Shown here: piece after piece, positions 9,901-19,775 of the stretch
Numbering within the stretch: the stretch's first letter is position 1
Layout of the letters: the number at the start of each line of letters is the position of its first letter
NCBI GenBank assembly: GCA_963210315.1
Contig: OY723278.1
Span: 744,001-808,000, forward strand
Direction: 5' to 3'
Source: Rhynchopus euleeides
Taxonomy: Eukaryota > Euglenozoa > Diplonemea > Diplonemida > Diplonemidae
Length of the DNA stretch: 64,000 nt
Notes under the pieces: generated by a model
What the model was told of the DNA's origin: nothing
The model's database searches: none
Seen by the model: the letters and a program-made list of their open reading frames with translations, nothing else
Position numbers and translations under genes: made by a program

Positions 9901-11148
9901 TGTCGTCAGCACCGCCACCTCCTGCCCGGGGTACCAGTTCACCGCCTCCTGCAGGTACACCCGGTCGTCCCCGGCACGTGCCTGCCGCGCCAGCCGCACC
10001 CACGTCGGGAAGAACCGCCGCCCGAACATGTCCACCTCCCCGGACCCCGTCACCGCAAGCCCCTTCGACCCGAACCCGTCCAGGTCTGTCGCGGGGTCCC
10101 CGCGCTGCCCCCAGAAGGTCATCTTGATGGGGCCCTGCATCCGGCACGTCTCGCTCCCGATCCGCAGCTTCCCCTGCACCACCACCGCCTTCACTGTCAG
10201 CGCCACAGCCTCGTCCCGGAAGATCAGCTCCGACGTCGCAGGCACCACAATCTTCGTGTACCGCGCCCCTGCCACGAACGACTGCGCCCCCACCACCACC
10301 TTTGCGTTTCCCGGGAGCTCGAGCGTCCCTGTCGTCTTCGTCCCGAACACCGACTCCCACGTCTGCAGACCCGCCTCATCAAACGGGCACCCAGACTGCT
10401 GCGTCAGCTCCGCCGCACTCGGCTGTGCAGGTCGCACAAACACAAACTTCTCCGTGTACGACGCCAGTGCAGGTGGCGGCGACACAGACTTCGCCACACG
10501 ACGCACGCAGAAGTTCCGCAGAATGTACGACACACGCGGTGTCTCGGGCCGCTCCTTCAGTGACATGTGAACCCACAGCTTCTGACGAGGGTCGTTGGTG
10601 TTCTGCTGTGCCGTCCACCCCACGCTGTACTTCGTGAACCCGTCTGTCGACGCTGTGCCACCCATGGACCTCTCGGCACCCCCGACAATGTCATCGGGCT
10701 TGTCCTTGGCGTACTCCACGGGCCACACGTACAGCCTGTCCCAGTTGCTTGCGGTCTCCTTCCACAGCATCAGCCCTGGGTCCTGTGCCAGCACGGGTTC
10801 CTTCCCGCCTGCCTCCACCTGAAGCTTCAGCTCGAACGACATTTCGTACTGCAACCCCTTCTTCAGCGGAGGCAGCGCCACGTCCGTCTTCGCGTATAAG
10901 TACTGGACACCCCACGCCTTCACCACGAAGGTCGCCTTGTCTGCCTCAAGCGTCTGGTCCCCGTTCTTGCTTGCCCAGTCGGGACCGGAGGCCATCGCGA
11001 TGAAGGCGTTGGTGCAGGTCTCCTCTGCCGCCACCTCGATGTCTGCCGGCACTGCAGGGCTTGCCGGTGTCGGGAACTGCCCGAGCACCCCGGTGCTGCA
11101 CAGGGCCAGCCCTGCCACCCACGCTGCCGCGTGCATCGCACCCCGCAT
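6997..11148 (-). CDS. G8/beta-helix type I membrane protein with Thr/Pro stalk
   Basis: A 1383-aa cell-surface protein of the same family as the gene at 1-4509. An open frame extends 34 codons further upstream. I prefer the ATG at 11146-11148 because it directly opens a signal peptide (MRGAMHAAAWVAGLAL...GVLG), followed by the family motif QFPTPASP. Parts in order: N-terminal domain (about 40-230), G8 domain (about 250-345, with the stretch TFWGQRGDPATDLDGFG just after it), beta-helix (about 455-965) containing PFHFHLLGADSGSYF and YYVEDGVEENN, a later Cys-containing segment with PKKPANYEEREV, a Thr/Pro/Ala stalk (about 1150-1300), one transmembrane helix (about 1322-1342) after the motif GSGFPYW, and a 41-residue cytoplasmic tail. 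It is intact. Hyaluronan or another polysaccharide is a possible ligand by family analogy only. Confidence 0.9.
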   Translation of the reverse strand: MRGAMHAAAWVAGLALCSTGVLGQFPTPASPAVPADIEVAAEETCTNAFIAMASGPDWASKNGDQTLEADKATFVVKAWGVQYLYAKTDVALPPLKKGLQYEMSFELKLQVEAGGKEPVLAQDPGLMLWKETASNWDRLYVWPVEYAKDKPDDIVGGAERSMGGTASTDGFTKYSVGWTAQQNTNDPRQKLWVHMSLKERPETPRVSYILRNFCVRRVAKSVSPPPALASYTEKFVFVRPAQPSAAELTQQSGCPFDEAGLQTWESVFGTKTTGTLELPGNAKVVVGAQSFVAGARYTKIVVPATSELIFRDEAVALTVKAVVVQGKLRIGSETCRMQGPIKMTFWGQRGDPATDLDGFGSKGLAVTGSGEVDMFGRRFFPTWVRLARQARAGDDRVYLQEAVNWYPGQEVAVLTTIPDDTGKGQPHQNEVMTVKAVGGAGRVVQFTAELAYNHYAGTEYQGEVALLSRHIMLEGEPDADGYGAHFVVAGKRGRVAGVASRYMGQTNIMARYPFHFHLLGADSGSYFSDNVARDTYFRCFVIHGTHDVLETENVAFNATGSCYYVEDGVEENNTVSYNMAAHVKPVGEGSAGSAQGGEVILEDVNPGGLTSGQRVQPADASATGFYFSNAYNSIVGNVASGGWSGFGFPGFPAPIGHFRTMDTLEPRARPLKEFRGNTAHSAGWYWGAGGAVYVGGELRFEDDSKTRLRWLSGRMARNTRVEKEPGYQNWEGTPVWMRFENTLVYASNKGLLHWGSRVDIDGFEFHDVARSVTLFGEAWLGNGIVNGASGNLDAGYEDLHHDGFQFYDISVKSVVTGVEFRNYQKATCRQVTLPGNTNWAKEDSDCAPTSAGNLFNVIWSGLYHSDEFKPQQISAVNKITYKNVDKDLLVGLKIVETGASRFFNFIDFDGSATMEGRPTIVGSHLDWWNVCSDCRFEAAWQTWLCPKKPANYEEREVVHIKVQTPDISPSNGGIGKSGVCQKGGPGTWDWSNCNVGYVALWKQGSADTRVRKSTITQNAGMTGVSGTGWYMRLDGGAPKKFTVAPEQIPNKATLRFAVSYPSGTKFTVTAAHKWDSRLARTLTLAASLDEVIADPIGKYYFDNKHLYMRLLLPDSVDWGRFERGGAWVYDTFTAYTITVVADCAANGKGFCSTATAEDIPVWDTPCPDSPTLAPPTLVPATSAPATAAPATGVPATGMPPSASPPTDAPIPRTAWPGIKPTDAPLTDAPATAAPATDAPATDAPTTQTPGTTPDSTAPATQTGTPNVSTDSPTTGMPPGHTAQPTGTPASGTETPFPGGPSTPTPVKGSTVEEGEGSGFPYWVLGVVGGALALCAGVALVGYQMTRPPKLQVHELLGGGELVGTEAQYNEPPGSNCDLQLASL

Positions 11149-13179
11149 CGTCACCCTCCCGCACACAACACGCAGCACAACACGCCTGCCTGAGCACAAC
11201 CTGCCTGTGGTGGGTGTGTGGAAGCACGTCGCACAAACAGCTGCAGGCACACGGCTGCCTTATCTCCAAAGGGCGGTGCACGGGTGGGGTGGGGGAGCGA
11301 TGATTTCCGTTTCGGCGTCCTTTTCACCTCGTTTTGTTTGACACACGCGGCCACGACATGCGGTGCCCTCCTGAGACTCCAGATCGCAACACACCCTAAG
11401 TGAAGCGGCCCTGGCGGGATGAGTCCTCACCACACAGGGGCCAGCCCTCACAGAAACAAAACAGCGGCAACCACACGCGCGTGGTTGCCCCATCCTCCTC
11501 AACGCTACCCCGGCTGACCGTCCCCACAAAACAAACGCGCCGTGCATGGCGAATGCAGATTCATTGGTTTTTTTCCTGAAAATTCTTGTTTTGGAGTCGT
11601 GTAGCCACAGCTCCACAGAGAGCTGCCAGCTGCGCTGTTGTGTTTTTTTTTGGTATCGACGACCACACCCGACGCGTGAGGGCGACCGGGAGTGACGTAC
11701 GTGTGTTTTTTTTGGGGGGATTCGGCGATGCCGCCACCAAAGGGAAAGAAGAGGCACCCCCGGGAAGGGTGGTGCCAGGGAGGGGTGGGGGGAAGGGTCT
11801 TTGCAGGGCGGCACTGTTGTTTGCCGTCCTTCGCCACAGGGGGCGTTCTGGAAAACCGTTCTTTTTGTGTTGTTGTGCAACTGGGGGGGTGTGTGGCTCT
11901 GCAATAGGAAGGTGGATGTGCTGCCTTCCGGGGGGAAGGCAGAGAAACAAACAATAGCAGAGAAACACGCCCGCATTGCGACTGCAGTTCCGATTTGGCT
12001 TCTTGCAGCCCCAAAAAAAATACACTTCTCGCCGAGCGGGTGATTTGCACGGATTTGGGAATCTTCGCGGCAAACTTCCAGCGATTTTCACCTGTGAAAC
12101 TGAACAGGGGGAAATACACCAAAATACACCGTTTATTGGCAGCGTAGTCCCCCTCTCCCAAAGGTACAATCACTTTCCGGAAACACTTCCCTTTTTTGGG
12201 CCGAAATGCCCCACTCGGTGACTCTTTAGGGCCGTTATACGGGATACGAACTATAGTTCACTGTTCGGAACCCTGATCATTCCAGACCCCTTTTTCATCC
12301 GCTGGACGTGCCCTCTGGCTGTTTGCTGACAAGACAACCAGTCGAACACGTCGCCCAAATTATCTCCCGCATACCAGATTTCCTGGTGGGTGACGGAAAG
12401 GGGGGTTGTGACAACTCTCCGCACACACACACACACAGGGGTGGGCTAGGACCCGTGCAGGGTTAACCCACCTAAAAAGTGATCAACACACACATACACA
12501 CCCTCCCCACCTCCCTCCCCCTGATCACGGCCCGTCACCGAACCACACCCGCCACCCTCCCCCTTCGCCAGCTGCACAGAGAGAACAGTATACCTGTGCA
12601 ACCGACGCCTGCGACAGTGTCCAGTGTTCTTTGTTGGTTCGAAGAATATTGGTGAAGTGCAAGATACACCATCATATAAGCAGTTGATGTGACCAAACCT
12701 GGCCCCCCCCTCGTCATCAGAGAGACAGACCACACCCCTCTGTCGAGACATGCTGCGCAAACGATAATGGAGTATCGTTGCTATCTCCCATCCCCTCGCA
12801 GTCTCGGCTCAACCCCAAAGAAAAAAGATCAGTATCACGCGGATCGAACACACCCTCTCCCCCCACCCCCTGATGGCCAACGCATTTTCTAAACCGCAAA
12901 CCCGCATTTTGCGCTGCTGGCAAAACATAAAGAAGAGAAGAATCTCGGAACTGCCGAACTCCCAACCCAGACACTAAAGCTGTGGGAAAAGAAAGGAAGA
13001 AAAAAAAATCACCGCTGCTCGAAATAAAATAAAAGATGAGATGCCGAAAGCTGCAGCACACACACACACACACATTCTCTCTCTCCCGCCACACCCGACG
13101 AATTCTTGGCGCGTAACCGTCAGGTGGATCACCGGGTGGGGGAGAGGTCCGATGTGAGGCATTTTTTTCTACCACCCTG
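11149..13179. other. Intergenic, no gene seen
   Basis: About 2 kb between two minus-strand genes. It has CA microsatellites at about 12419-12438 and 13056-13074, plus homopolymer A/T and G/C runs. The ORFs of 60-240 codons overlap each other on both strands and have no recognisable domain. Confidence 0.5.
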
Positions 13180-15921
13180 TCATTCCAGAGGCTGCATTGG
13201 GCAGTAGAACCTGCTGTCATCAGTTGTCCCTGTCTGCGTGCCGAACAGATCCGCGGAGCGCAGCGTGGTTGTGTCGGTGGCCCCCACACCCTGCCGCTTC
13301 ACACCGCCCTGGTTCCTGTGGAGCAGACAGGCGCAGCAGACGCACAGGATGGCCGCAGCACACCCCCCGGTGCAGGCCAGCACCACGCCGACCCAAGGGA
13401 GCGACTCGCCACCGCCCGCACCCCCCTCTGCCATCAGGGGAGCCGGCGCCGCAGGCGCCACGACGAGGCGGAGCAGCAGGCGGCACCCGCCTGCGCCACC
13501 CCCACCCACCCACCGCACCGCGACCCGCGCCGCCCCGCCCCGCCGCACGACAACCTCCTCTGGGAGCGTGGCGGGGCTGCCCAGCCCTGGAAGCTCCAGG
13601 GCCTCCTCCTCCTCCTCCACCGCCGCACCCCCTGCCACCCGCAGCTGCACCACGTCACCAGCAGGGCACCCGCCGCCACCCCCTTCCAACGCAACCAGGG
13701 CCACCGCCGCCGCCGGATTGGCGGGCAGCGCCAGGCTCAGCGGCACCGCCGCACCCCCGGGCCCCACCACAGCCTCCGCCACCGCCTGCGTCGGGGGTGT
13801 GGGGGTCGGGGGTGGCAGCGCGCCGGGGGGCTGATGCGTGCCGGGTGGCGGTGTCGCGGGGGAGGGTGTCGGAGAAGGCCGAGGAGGTGCCGGAGGGGAT
13901 GCCGTGTCCGGGCTTGCCGTCGGCGGGGGTGTGTAGGGCGGGGCTGCCGTGAAGTCGCCGATGGAGGTGAAGAGGGATTCGTCAACACCCTCCCAGGTGT
14001 CGTCCAGTGTGCTGATGTCCTCCGCAACGGGGTATACAACCATACGGAGTCTCGCATAGCGGTAGCACCTGTTGGTGAACCAGGCGACTCTTATCGCAGA
14101 ACCCGCCACACCGGGCAGCCGGATAGGCCGGTTCGCCTGCAGCCACAGCCCTGCAGTGCCTGCGAAGTAGCTCCCCCCCAGGAGGACCCCTACCTCGGAT
14201 CTAGAAAGCCTCCCAATGAAGTCGCACTCCGTCAGCTCCTCCACCCGGAATTTGAGCACCGCGCTGTTCCGGAGGAGGTAATCTCCATAGCTCGGGTTGA
14301 ATGTTATATCCCCCGACTCCGGCGTCTTCCCCTTGGTGAGGTAGAACGGCTCCGACACGATCTCCTTTCGCTTCCCGACGTGCATCACCTCAACGGAGGC
14401 CGCGATTCGGACAGGGCATTCCTGCAGGTTGAGCGCGATGACACGGAAGGTGCGGGATGCATCGATGAGCAGCCTGTTGAGGGGCACCCTCATTGAGGGA
14501 AAGGTGCGGCGCGTCTCATTCGCACTCCCCGTGGGGTCATCCTCGCCTGGCGAGGTGGTGGCGGCCGTTGTGGTGTCTATCTGAAAGCGGAATGTGTACG
14601 GCACATCCGCCCCGTTAATCGACCCGTTGAAGGGGAAGACGAACCCCTGCTCCCCGGGGCCCCCTTCGATCCGCGCGATGCATTCGTCGCTCGCCCCGAG
14701 CCCCGGGCCCCGCAGGTAGAACACAACCTCCGCCATGAAGACGTCGATTTTATAGGGGGGCTGTGCGACGCGGAGGTGCTCGGTGCGGTAACCCTGCATG
14801 TCCACCTCCTCGCTCCACACCACCGCCCTGCCAAGCCCGGGAGGGGGCAGGGAGGGCACGCCTGGTGGTGAAGGCACGCGAGATCCTCCATTCCCGACCT
14901 GCCACTCCTCCTCCGCAGGGGCTGGAGGCATTCCGAGCGCAGAGGCACCGCGGCTGTGCCTCCGGCGCGGGGGAGGGGGCCGCCCCTTCGAGTCGATGTA
15001 CTTCAACACAACCCGGATGGACATCTTCCTGAAGCAGGGGTTTTCAAACGCAAGCGATGCGCGGTATCGCCACGCCCCGTCGCCCCCGCCCAGCAGCCCC
15101 GTCGCGTCATCCCTCTGCCCCTCACCCCCCGTGGCCTCCGGCAGCGGGCGCCCCACCGTGAACACAACCTCCTCGGTGTAGGGAAAGCTCCACGCCCCAG
15201 CATGGACATGCCCGAAAAGCATCACCATTGCCCCCTCCGGAGGCCTCCGCAGGTCGACAATGCAGTCCTTCTTCGTGTCATGCAGCCTAACAGCAACGGA
15301 GGACACCACCACACCCTCTGGGAGCGACGCCGTGAACCCAGCTGTTGAAAAGGCATAAGCCTCGATGGTATACTCCAGGGTGGAGGTGAGCGAGGCAGGG
15401 AGGGCGTGGGGCACGGGGGTCGCCGGCGGGGATCCGGGGTTGTGGGGCCCGGCCCCTCCCCCACCCCCCTTCGCGGCGGGGGTGAGGGTGTCGTAGGAAA
15501 CGGAGATCTCCGCCGACACGCCGCACCCCGCGTGTGTGTTGGTGACGAATATGCTGAAGTCGCCCCCCGGAACCTCCCGGTTAACCCATATGAACAGCTC
15601 GCTCCCGCTGACGAGGGTCGTGTCGGTGTCGGTAACGGAGCGGCATGTCGCGTTCACCTGGAGAGGCGCAGGCTCGGCTGACTCACACCCCTCTCTGGAG
15701 ATCGCGCGGCGCCTCACATAAATGTGCCTCATAAGGATCCCGACGGAGACGTCGCGGAACGGCATCCACTGCACGGTGTCGAGCGGTTGGATGAACGCAA
15801 CCCCTGCGTGCTTCCGCAGAGACCCGTGCGCCGCGCAGCTGTGTGGGAGATACAGCGAGAGGAAGAGGAGGGAGAGAGGCGTGATCAGACACAGCACCCC
15901 GCTTCTGGCATCGCGAGGCAT
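13180..15921 (-). CDS. Type I membrane protein with repeated two-Cys beta domains, unknown family
   Basis: A 913-aa protein I do not recognise. It starts with a clear signal peptide (MPRDARSGVLCLITPLSLLF... ending near SCAA). The ectodomain seems to hold about five divergent repeats of roughly 120-150 residues. Each has a Cys near an acidic or hydrophobic strand and a second Cys about 60-130 residues on: CRSVTD...GCGV; KDCIVDLR...NPCFRK; DECIARIEG...QECPVR; TECDFIGR...NRCYRY; GGCPAGDV...GGCRLL. Pro/Thr-rich linkers follow repeats 1 and 4. One transmembrane helix (GVVLACTGGCAAAILCVCC) lies near residue 850, with a tail of about 50 residues after it. The start is supported by a long pyrimidine tract ending in AG two bases upstream. 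Its place among G8 proteins suggests a cell-surface role, which is inference. Confidence 0.8.
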   Translation of the reverse strand: MPRDARSGVLCLITPLSLLFLSLYLPHSCAAHGSLRKHAGVAFIQPLDTVQWMPFRDVSVGILMRHIYVRRRAISREGCESAEPAPLQVNATCRSVTDTDTTLVSGSELFIWVNREVPGGDFSIFVTNTHAGCGVSAEISVSYDTLTPAAKGGGGGAGPHNPGSPPATPVPHALPASLTSTLEYTIEAYAFSTAGFTASLPEGVVVSSVAVRLHDTKKDCIVDLRRPPEGAMVMLFGHVHAGAWSFPYTEEVVFTVGRPLPEATGGEGQRDDATGLLGGGDGAWRYRASLAFENPCFRKMSIRVVLKYIDSKGRPPPPRRRHSRGASALGMPPAPAEEEWQVGNGGSRVPSPPGVPSLPPPGLGRAVVWSEEVDMQGYRTEHLRVAQPPYKIDVFMAEVVFYLRGPGLGASDECIARIEGGPGEQGFVFPFNGSINGADVPYTFRFQIDTTTAATTSPGEDDPTGSANETRRTFPSMRVPLNRLLIDASRTFRVIALNLQECPVRIAASVEVMHVGKRKEIVSEPFYLTKGKTPESGDITFNPSYGDYLLRNSAVLKFRVEELTECDFIGRLSRSEVGVLLGGSYFAGTAGLWLQANRPIRLPGVAGSAIRVAWFTNRCYRYARLRMVVYPVAEDISTLDDTWEGVDESLFTSIGDFTAAPPYTPPPTASPDTASPPAPPRPSPTPSPATPPPGTHQPPGALPPPTPTPPTQAVAEAVVGPGGAAVPLSLALPANPAAAVALVALEGGGGGCPAGDVVQLRVAGGAAVEEEEEALELPGLGSPATLPEEVVVRRGGAARVAVRWVGGGGAGGCRLLLRLVVAPAAPAPLMAEGGAGGGESLPWVGVVLACTGGCAAAILCVCCACLLHRNQGGVKRQGVGATDTTTLRSADLFGTQTGTTDDSRFYCPMQPLE

Positions 15922-15923
15922 GG

Positions 15924-15974
15924 CTGCAGAGGGGTGGGTAGGGGGGCGGGGGGTGGGGAGTTTTGGAAAGACGG

Positions 15975-16009
<35 letters not shown>

Positions 16010-16100
16010 TATTTTCGTTCCGGGGATATTCACAGTTGAAGCATACGAGAGAGAGAGGGGGGGAGAGAGAGAGAGATCGAGAGGGGACAGCGAGAAACGC
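15924..16100 (-). promoter_or_regulatory. Polypyrimidine tract and AG before the start: candidate trans-splice acceptor
   Basis: On the coding (minus) strand a CT-repeat tract and C-rich sequence run for over 100 bases, ending in CCCCTCTGCAG directly before CC and the ATG at 15919-15921. An acceptor AG at 15924-15925 would leave a 2-base leader between splice site and ATG. This is the layout of trans-spliced genes in Euglenozoa; an ordinary intron acceptor or a chance microsatellite is also possible. Confidence 0.4.
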
Positions 16101-16375
16101 AGGCCCCTTTCACGTGCCGTTTTGATGTGGGCTGACTTGTGTTGGCTGGACAGCTTCAGGGGGAAGCAGCAGCAGCGCCGGCGGCACACAGTGTCAAGCC
16201 CTTGAGAGAGCGAGAGAGAGAGAGAGAGAGAGGGGAGATGGGGAAGCTCGGATGTGGTTGGAAGATCGACACCGCTAGAGCCACCACGCCACACCCCCAC
16301 CCCGCCTCCTCTAGGCCCCGGACATGCAGGGAATGGAGAGAGGGGGGGGTGGGTGGGCAGGGGCCCCGCAGCTAA

Positions 16376-16410
<35 letters not shown>
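15974..16410. repeat. Microsatellite cluster: (GA)n and (GT)n
   Basis: (GA)n tracts lie at about 15974-16005, 16047-16080 and 16205-16235, and a (GT)n tract at about 16378-16409. All are directly visible. The first two overlap the pyrimidine tract upstream of the gene at 13180-15921. Confidence 0.9.
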
Positions 16411-16645
16411 TGACAGTGGCGATCACACCAAGAGCAAGGGCTCGGTGTGTCTACACTGTGTGTGCGTGTGGGCGGGGAGAGGCAGTAGGGAGAGAGGCGG
16501 AAAGGAACCCCAACAGAATACTGCCTCTCCCCTTCGGGACGGGGCGTGGGGGTAGGTTTTGGGGGATGCAGCTGGCGTGTGTGTGTTGTCTCCGGGCTTC
16601 AGTGCAGCCCAGGAGCGCAGAGCTAAACGGCCAGGCTTTTCTGAA

Positions 16646-16816
16646 GGGGTGGTGGTGGTGGTGGTGGTAGTCACGATAGGAAACAAGAAACGCAACAACC
16701 ACCCACGGTGAAACCCCCCGAAGGTGGTGTTGTGTGAGTGTGCTCTGCCACTCTCTCCGCTCCAAATTCCCAACGTAAACTCAGATGGTGGTGGTGGTGG
16801 TGGTGGTAGTCACGAC
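16646..16816. repeat. Two (GGT)n tracts with the same 3' flank
   Basis: A (GGT)n tract at about 16646-16668 and another at about 16785-16808 are each followed by TAGTCACGA and a related purine-rich flank (TAGGAAAC versus CAAGGCAAC). The shared flank suggests that a small unit was duplicated, not two independent microsatellites. Confidence 0.6.
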
Positions 16817-16990
16817 AAGGCAACCGGGGGGTGTACTGCAAACCCGCAACGGCCTCTCCCGATATCACACGACGGAAATCTTACCTGGGGTCTGGGTGCA
16901 GGCCTGTCGCTAACTTTTCAATTTTGGAGATTTGGTGGGTTGACGCTCCTGTTTTGGGGGGGGATCAGGGGGGAAAACACTAGGGGTCAA

Positions 16991-17465
16991 TTTTTCTCGC
17001 GCGCGCTTCGCGCGCGCTCGTGTTGTTGCCAAATTTTCCCATCGGTGGACCACTAGGTGGGCACGGTGTGAGGCGCTGGGTTCCTTCCGTGGTTCCTCTC
17101 CTGCTCGCGCCGTCGGGTGCCGGAGGAAACCAAAAAATGGCTTTCGGGACCATGATTTCGACACTGCCCCCTGATATGTCACGGCCGTCAAAGCGCAAGG
17201 ACTTGGTTACTAGACGGGCACGCGAGATGGGGGGTCTGGGGGGCAGAGCCCCCCAGCCGCCGGAGGCCACGGTAGTGAGCATCTGTTCATTGTGGGCGTA
17301 CAGATTCTGTGTGAGTTGGCTGCGTCCTCCTGAGGCTACTGGAGTGGGTGGATTCCCTGACCCGGTGGGAATCGAATGACTTGAGTACGAGACATACGCC
17401 ACAGGGGGGTCTGGGGGGCGGAGCCCCCCAGCCGCCGGAGGCCACGGTAGTGAGCATCTGTTCCT
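16991..17465 (-). repeat. Paired-hairpin motif, copies b and c
   Basis: On the minus strand, box 1 occurs twice: at 17401-17465 (copy c) and 17226-17285 (copy b, with one loop change, GCAGAGC). Box 2 occurs once, at about 16997-17018 (GCGCGCGC-TTC-GCGCGCGC on the plus strand, beside TTTTT). Copy c lacks its own box 2, so it may be a partial duplication of copy b. Sequence between the boxes is unlike that of the other copies. Confidence 0.7.
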
Positions 17466-17487
17466 GCAAAACCATACTCTCTTCGAC

Positions 17488-17755
17488 GTCGACCCAGTGA
17501 AAGTGGGTTGACGCTTGGTCGACGCTTGGTGAGCGTCGACCCAGTGTAACCGGGCCAACGCTAGGTTAGCGTCGACCCAGTGTAATAAATGGGTTGACGC
17601 TTGGTCCAGGCTTGAATGGCAACCCAGTTCCACTAGGTCGACGCTCCAAGCCTCGACCAAGCGTCAACCCAGTCCACTGGGTCGACGCTGGGTCGACGCT
17701 TTTTTATGGGGGGGGAAACCCAAAATCACTGGGTCGACGGTCGACGCTTAGCGAC
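17488..17755. repeat. GTCGACCCAGT / TTGACGCTTGG inverted-repeat cluster
   Basis: More than ten short units, GTCGACCCAGT or its relatives (GGGTTGACGCTTGG, CCACTGGGTCGACGCT), alternate in both orientations over about 270 bp. Many contain the palindrome GTCGAC. Such a block could fold into several cruciforms. I see no gene in it. Confidence 0.75.
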
Positions 17756-17779
17756 ATGCCTGGTCTGGGTGTGAAGGTG

Positions 17780-19775
17780 GAGGGGGGGGGGGGGGGGGCG
17801 GAGCGGGACTAGCTGGTGGTTCCTCTTCTTGGGCAATGCCCGCCTACCCCTCCCAGCAAATCCGAATGGTCTTCTTGCCAGGGCAGTGCTGCCGGCAAGA
17901 GGGACATGGGGAGGGTTGGGGTACCACGAACCATGCACGGGTCAGGAGGGGAAGGGGTTGATATGAGAGAGTTATAAGAGAGATAGGGCTGTCTCTGTGC
18001 GCCAAATCCGAAACGCCAAATCCAAAACAAAGAACGGGTGTGAGGCAAATATCAGACATCAGTGCGGCGGTGGCGGGATGACAGCGAAACGGAGGGGCAA
18101 TTGAAGCGCCCTCCGTTGGAGCGGGAGCCGGTCATCCAAAGTGTGTGTGTGTGTGTGTGTGGTTAAACCCGCTTGGCTCTGATATTTCCCTTTGGAGAGG
18201 GGACCCACGCACAGAGGTAGGTAGGTGTGTAAGAAATCAACAAAAGGAGGAATGCAAAACGACAATACTCGTTGCCGTGCCGTCCACTGCCAGGGAATCA
18301 ACACGGGCAGGGGGAACCATCTGGCGGAGCGTCTGTTGTGCCAATCCAGGTGTGGCCAACAGTGGCATACCGCCAAAGATGAGACAGGGTGGTGGACTGG
18401 TGGGGGTATAGTATCGAGAAGAGGGGCGGATGGGACACATCACCTGCAATGCATGACAGATGTGCGCAACGGCGGGTTGCCTATTCGGCAGCAAACATAC
18501 AATGGCGGAGAGGGGGTACTCCTTCCGCGCAAAGGAAGAATTGCCCACCAAGAGCTGCAAGGGGCTGCTCGGAGGAACTGTTTCGGTTGAGCACACACTC
18601 GTTTGTCAAGGCTGTTGGAGCCCTGCGAGGTGGTATGGAGGGCAAGGTTCTAATCCTAAACGTCAGTCGGGCAGGCTGAGTTCGTCACTTCACGACATTG
18701 CGCACAGCGAAGTGACAGCAAAACGCGGCAACAAACCGATCACTGCTTGGAACACAGCAACCCCGTAAAAATGAAACATCGACAAGGCATAATACTACAA
18801 GACAAGGACAAGGGTATGAAGTCAGCCGACAGCGTTGGTGTCACTGATGTCGGAGCTATGCAACGGATCCTATGGTCGCTGAGGGACACATGGGACTGAT
18901 CCTTCGACAAGCATCTAACACACCACCTGCGGTGCCTGTATTGATCCAGAGTGTTTGGAAGCGTTTGTAGTGGGCAGAATTTCTTACTGAAAACATCACA
19001 AAACGATCAGAATACCCAAATCAGGCACCACCCGGGAGTGAGTAACGTGTGTCTGTCCAAGGGTGGCATAGGCGTTCCCGAATGAGAGGAGGGTGGGAGA
19101 GGGAAGGACACGGCGACATTGCTGATCTATTTGCATATAAATAGCAGTTGTGCCTCCAGATCTGGAAACAAAAATGGCCGGGCGGCCAGTCTTGGCGCGA
19201 ACACCAAAGCTTCCAATAAACAAAACCAAGGAAAATAGAACATCAAATCATCACAACCTGGAGTTGCAGCGGAACATAAGGTTTGCACCTCATCCTTGCA
19301 ACCCGACAGGCCGCGGGATGAGGGGGTGAGGGGCACTGCCAATAAACCAAAGCCGAATCTTGTTGATTCCGAGAGACCCGTTGCCACCATCTGGCAAAGC
19401 GATCTGTGACCCGCTGGCAAAAAAAGTGGCAACCTATCGATGTTTGTTGAACCACAGAACCCTGCGCACTGTGGGCGCTCGCGGTCAAGTGATGTGTAGG
19501 TTGCAAGCAGCGAAGAAGTCAATCACAGAAAGCTCCCCCAGTTTAGCTGGGTAACCCTGAAGCAACCGGGCGGAGGGGGCGGGGGGGGGAAATGCACACA
19601 GGGATCAGCTGAGGTGCATCAACGGAAACAACATCGGCAGCAGCAGTGGCAGTGACACAGGACCTCAGAACAAACACATGTGTAATAAAAAGATTGTGCG
19701 GGGGTGGTGGGGCACAACCCAACGCAACCACGGGATGAAGTGGCTACAAGGCGCATGCCGGAATCACGACGTTCG
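17780..19775. other. Intergenic, no gene seen
   Basis: Contains a G run at about 17780-17797, a (GT)n tract at about 18138-18162, and a diverged copy of a dispersed noncoding sequence (about 18480-18720, listed separately). No convincing coding region on either strand. Confidence 0.5.
18480..18720 (+). repeat. Dispersed noncoding sequence, diverged copy
   Basis: Shares ordered blocks with 23868-24045 and its duplicate near 48.66-48.86 kb: GTACTCCTTCCGC, then a TTTCG-GTTGAGC region, AAGGCTGT, CCCTGCGA, ATGGAGG, a CAGTCG block and TTCGT-ACTTC. The blocks keep their order with small gaps. Its nature (old transposon, RNA gene or regulatory element) cannot be told from the sequence. Confidence 0.45.

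Noticed and set aside
16991-17020. Helitron 3' end (GC hairpin followed by CTAG-like sequence)
   Set aside because: Only copy b has CTAGT at a suitable distance. The other copies lack a CTRR end, and no Rep/helicase gene is present.
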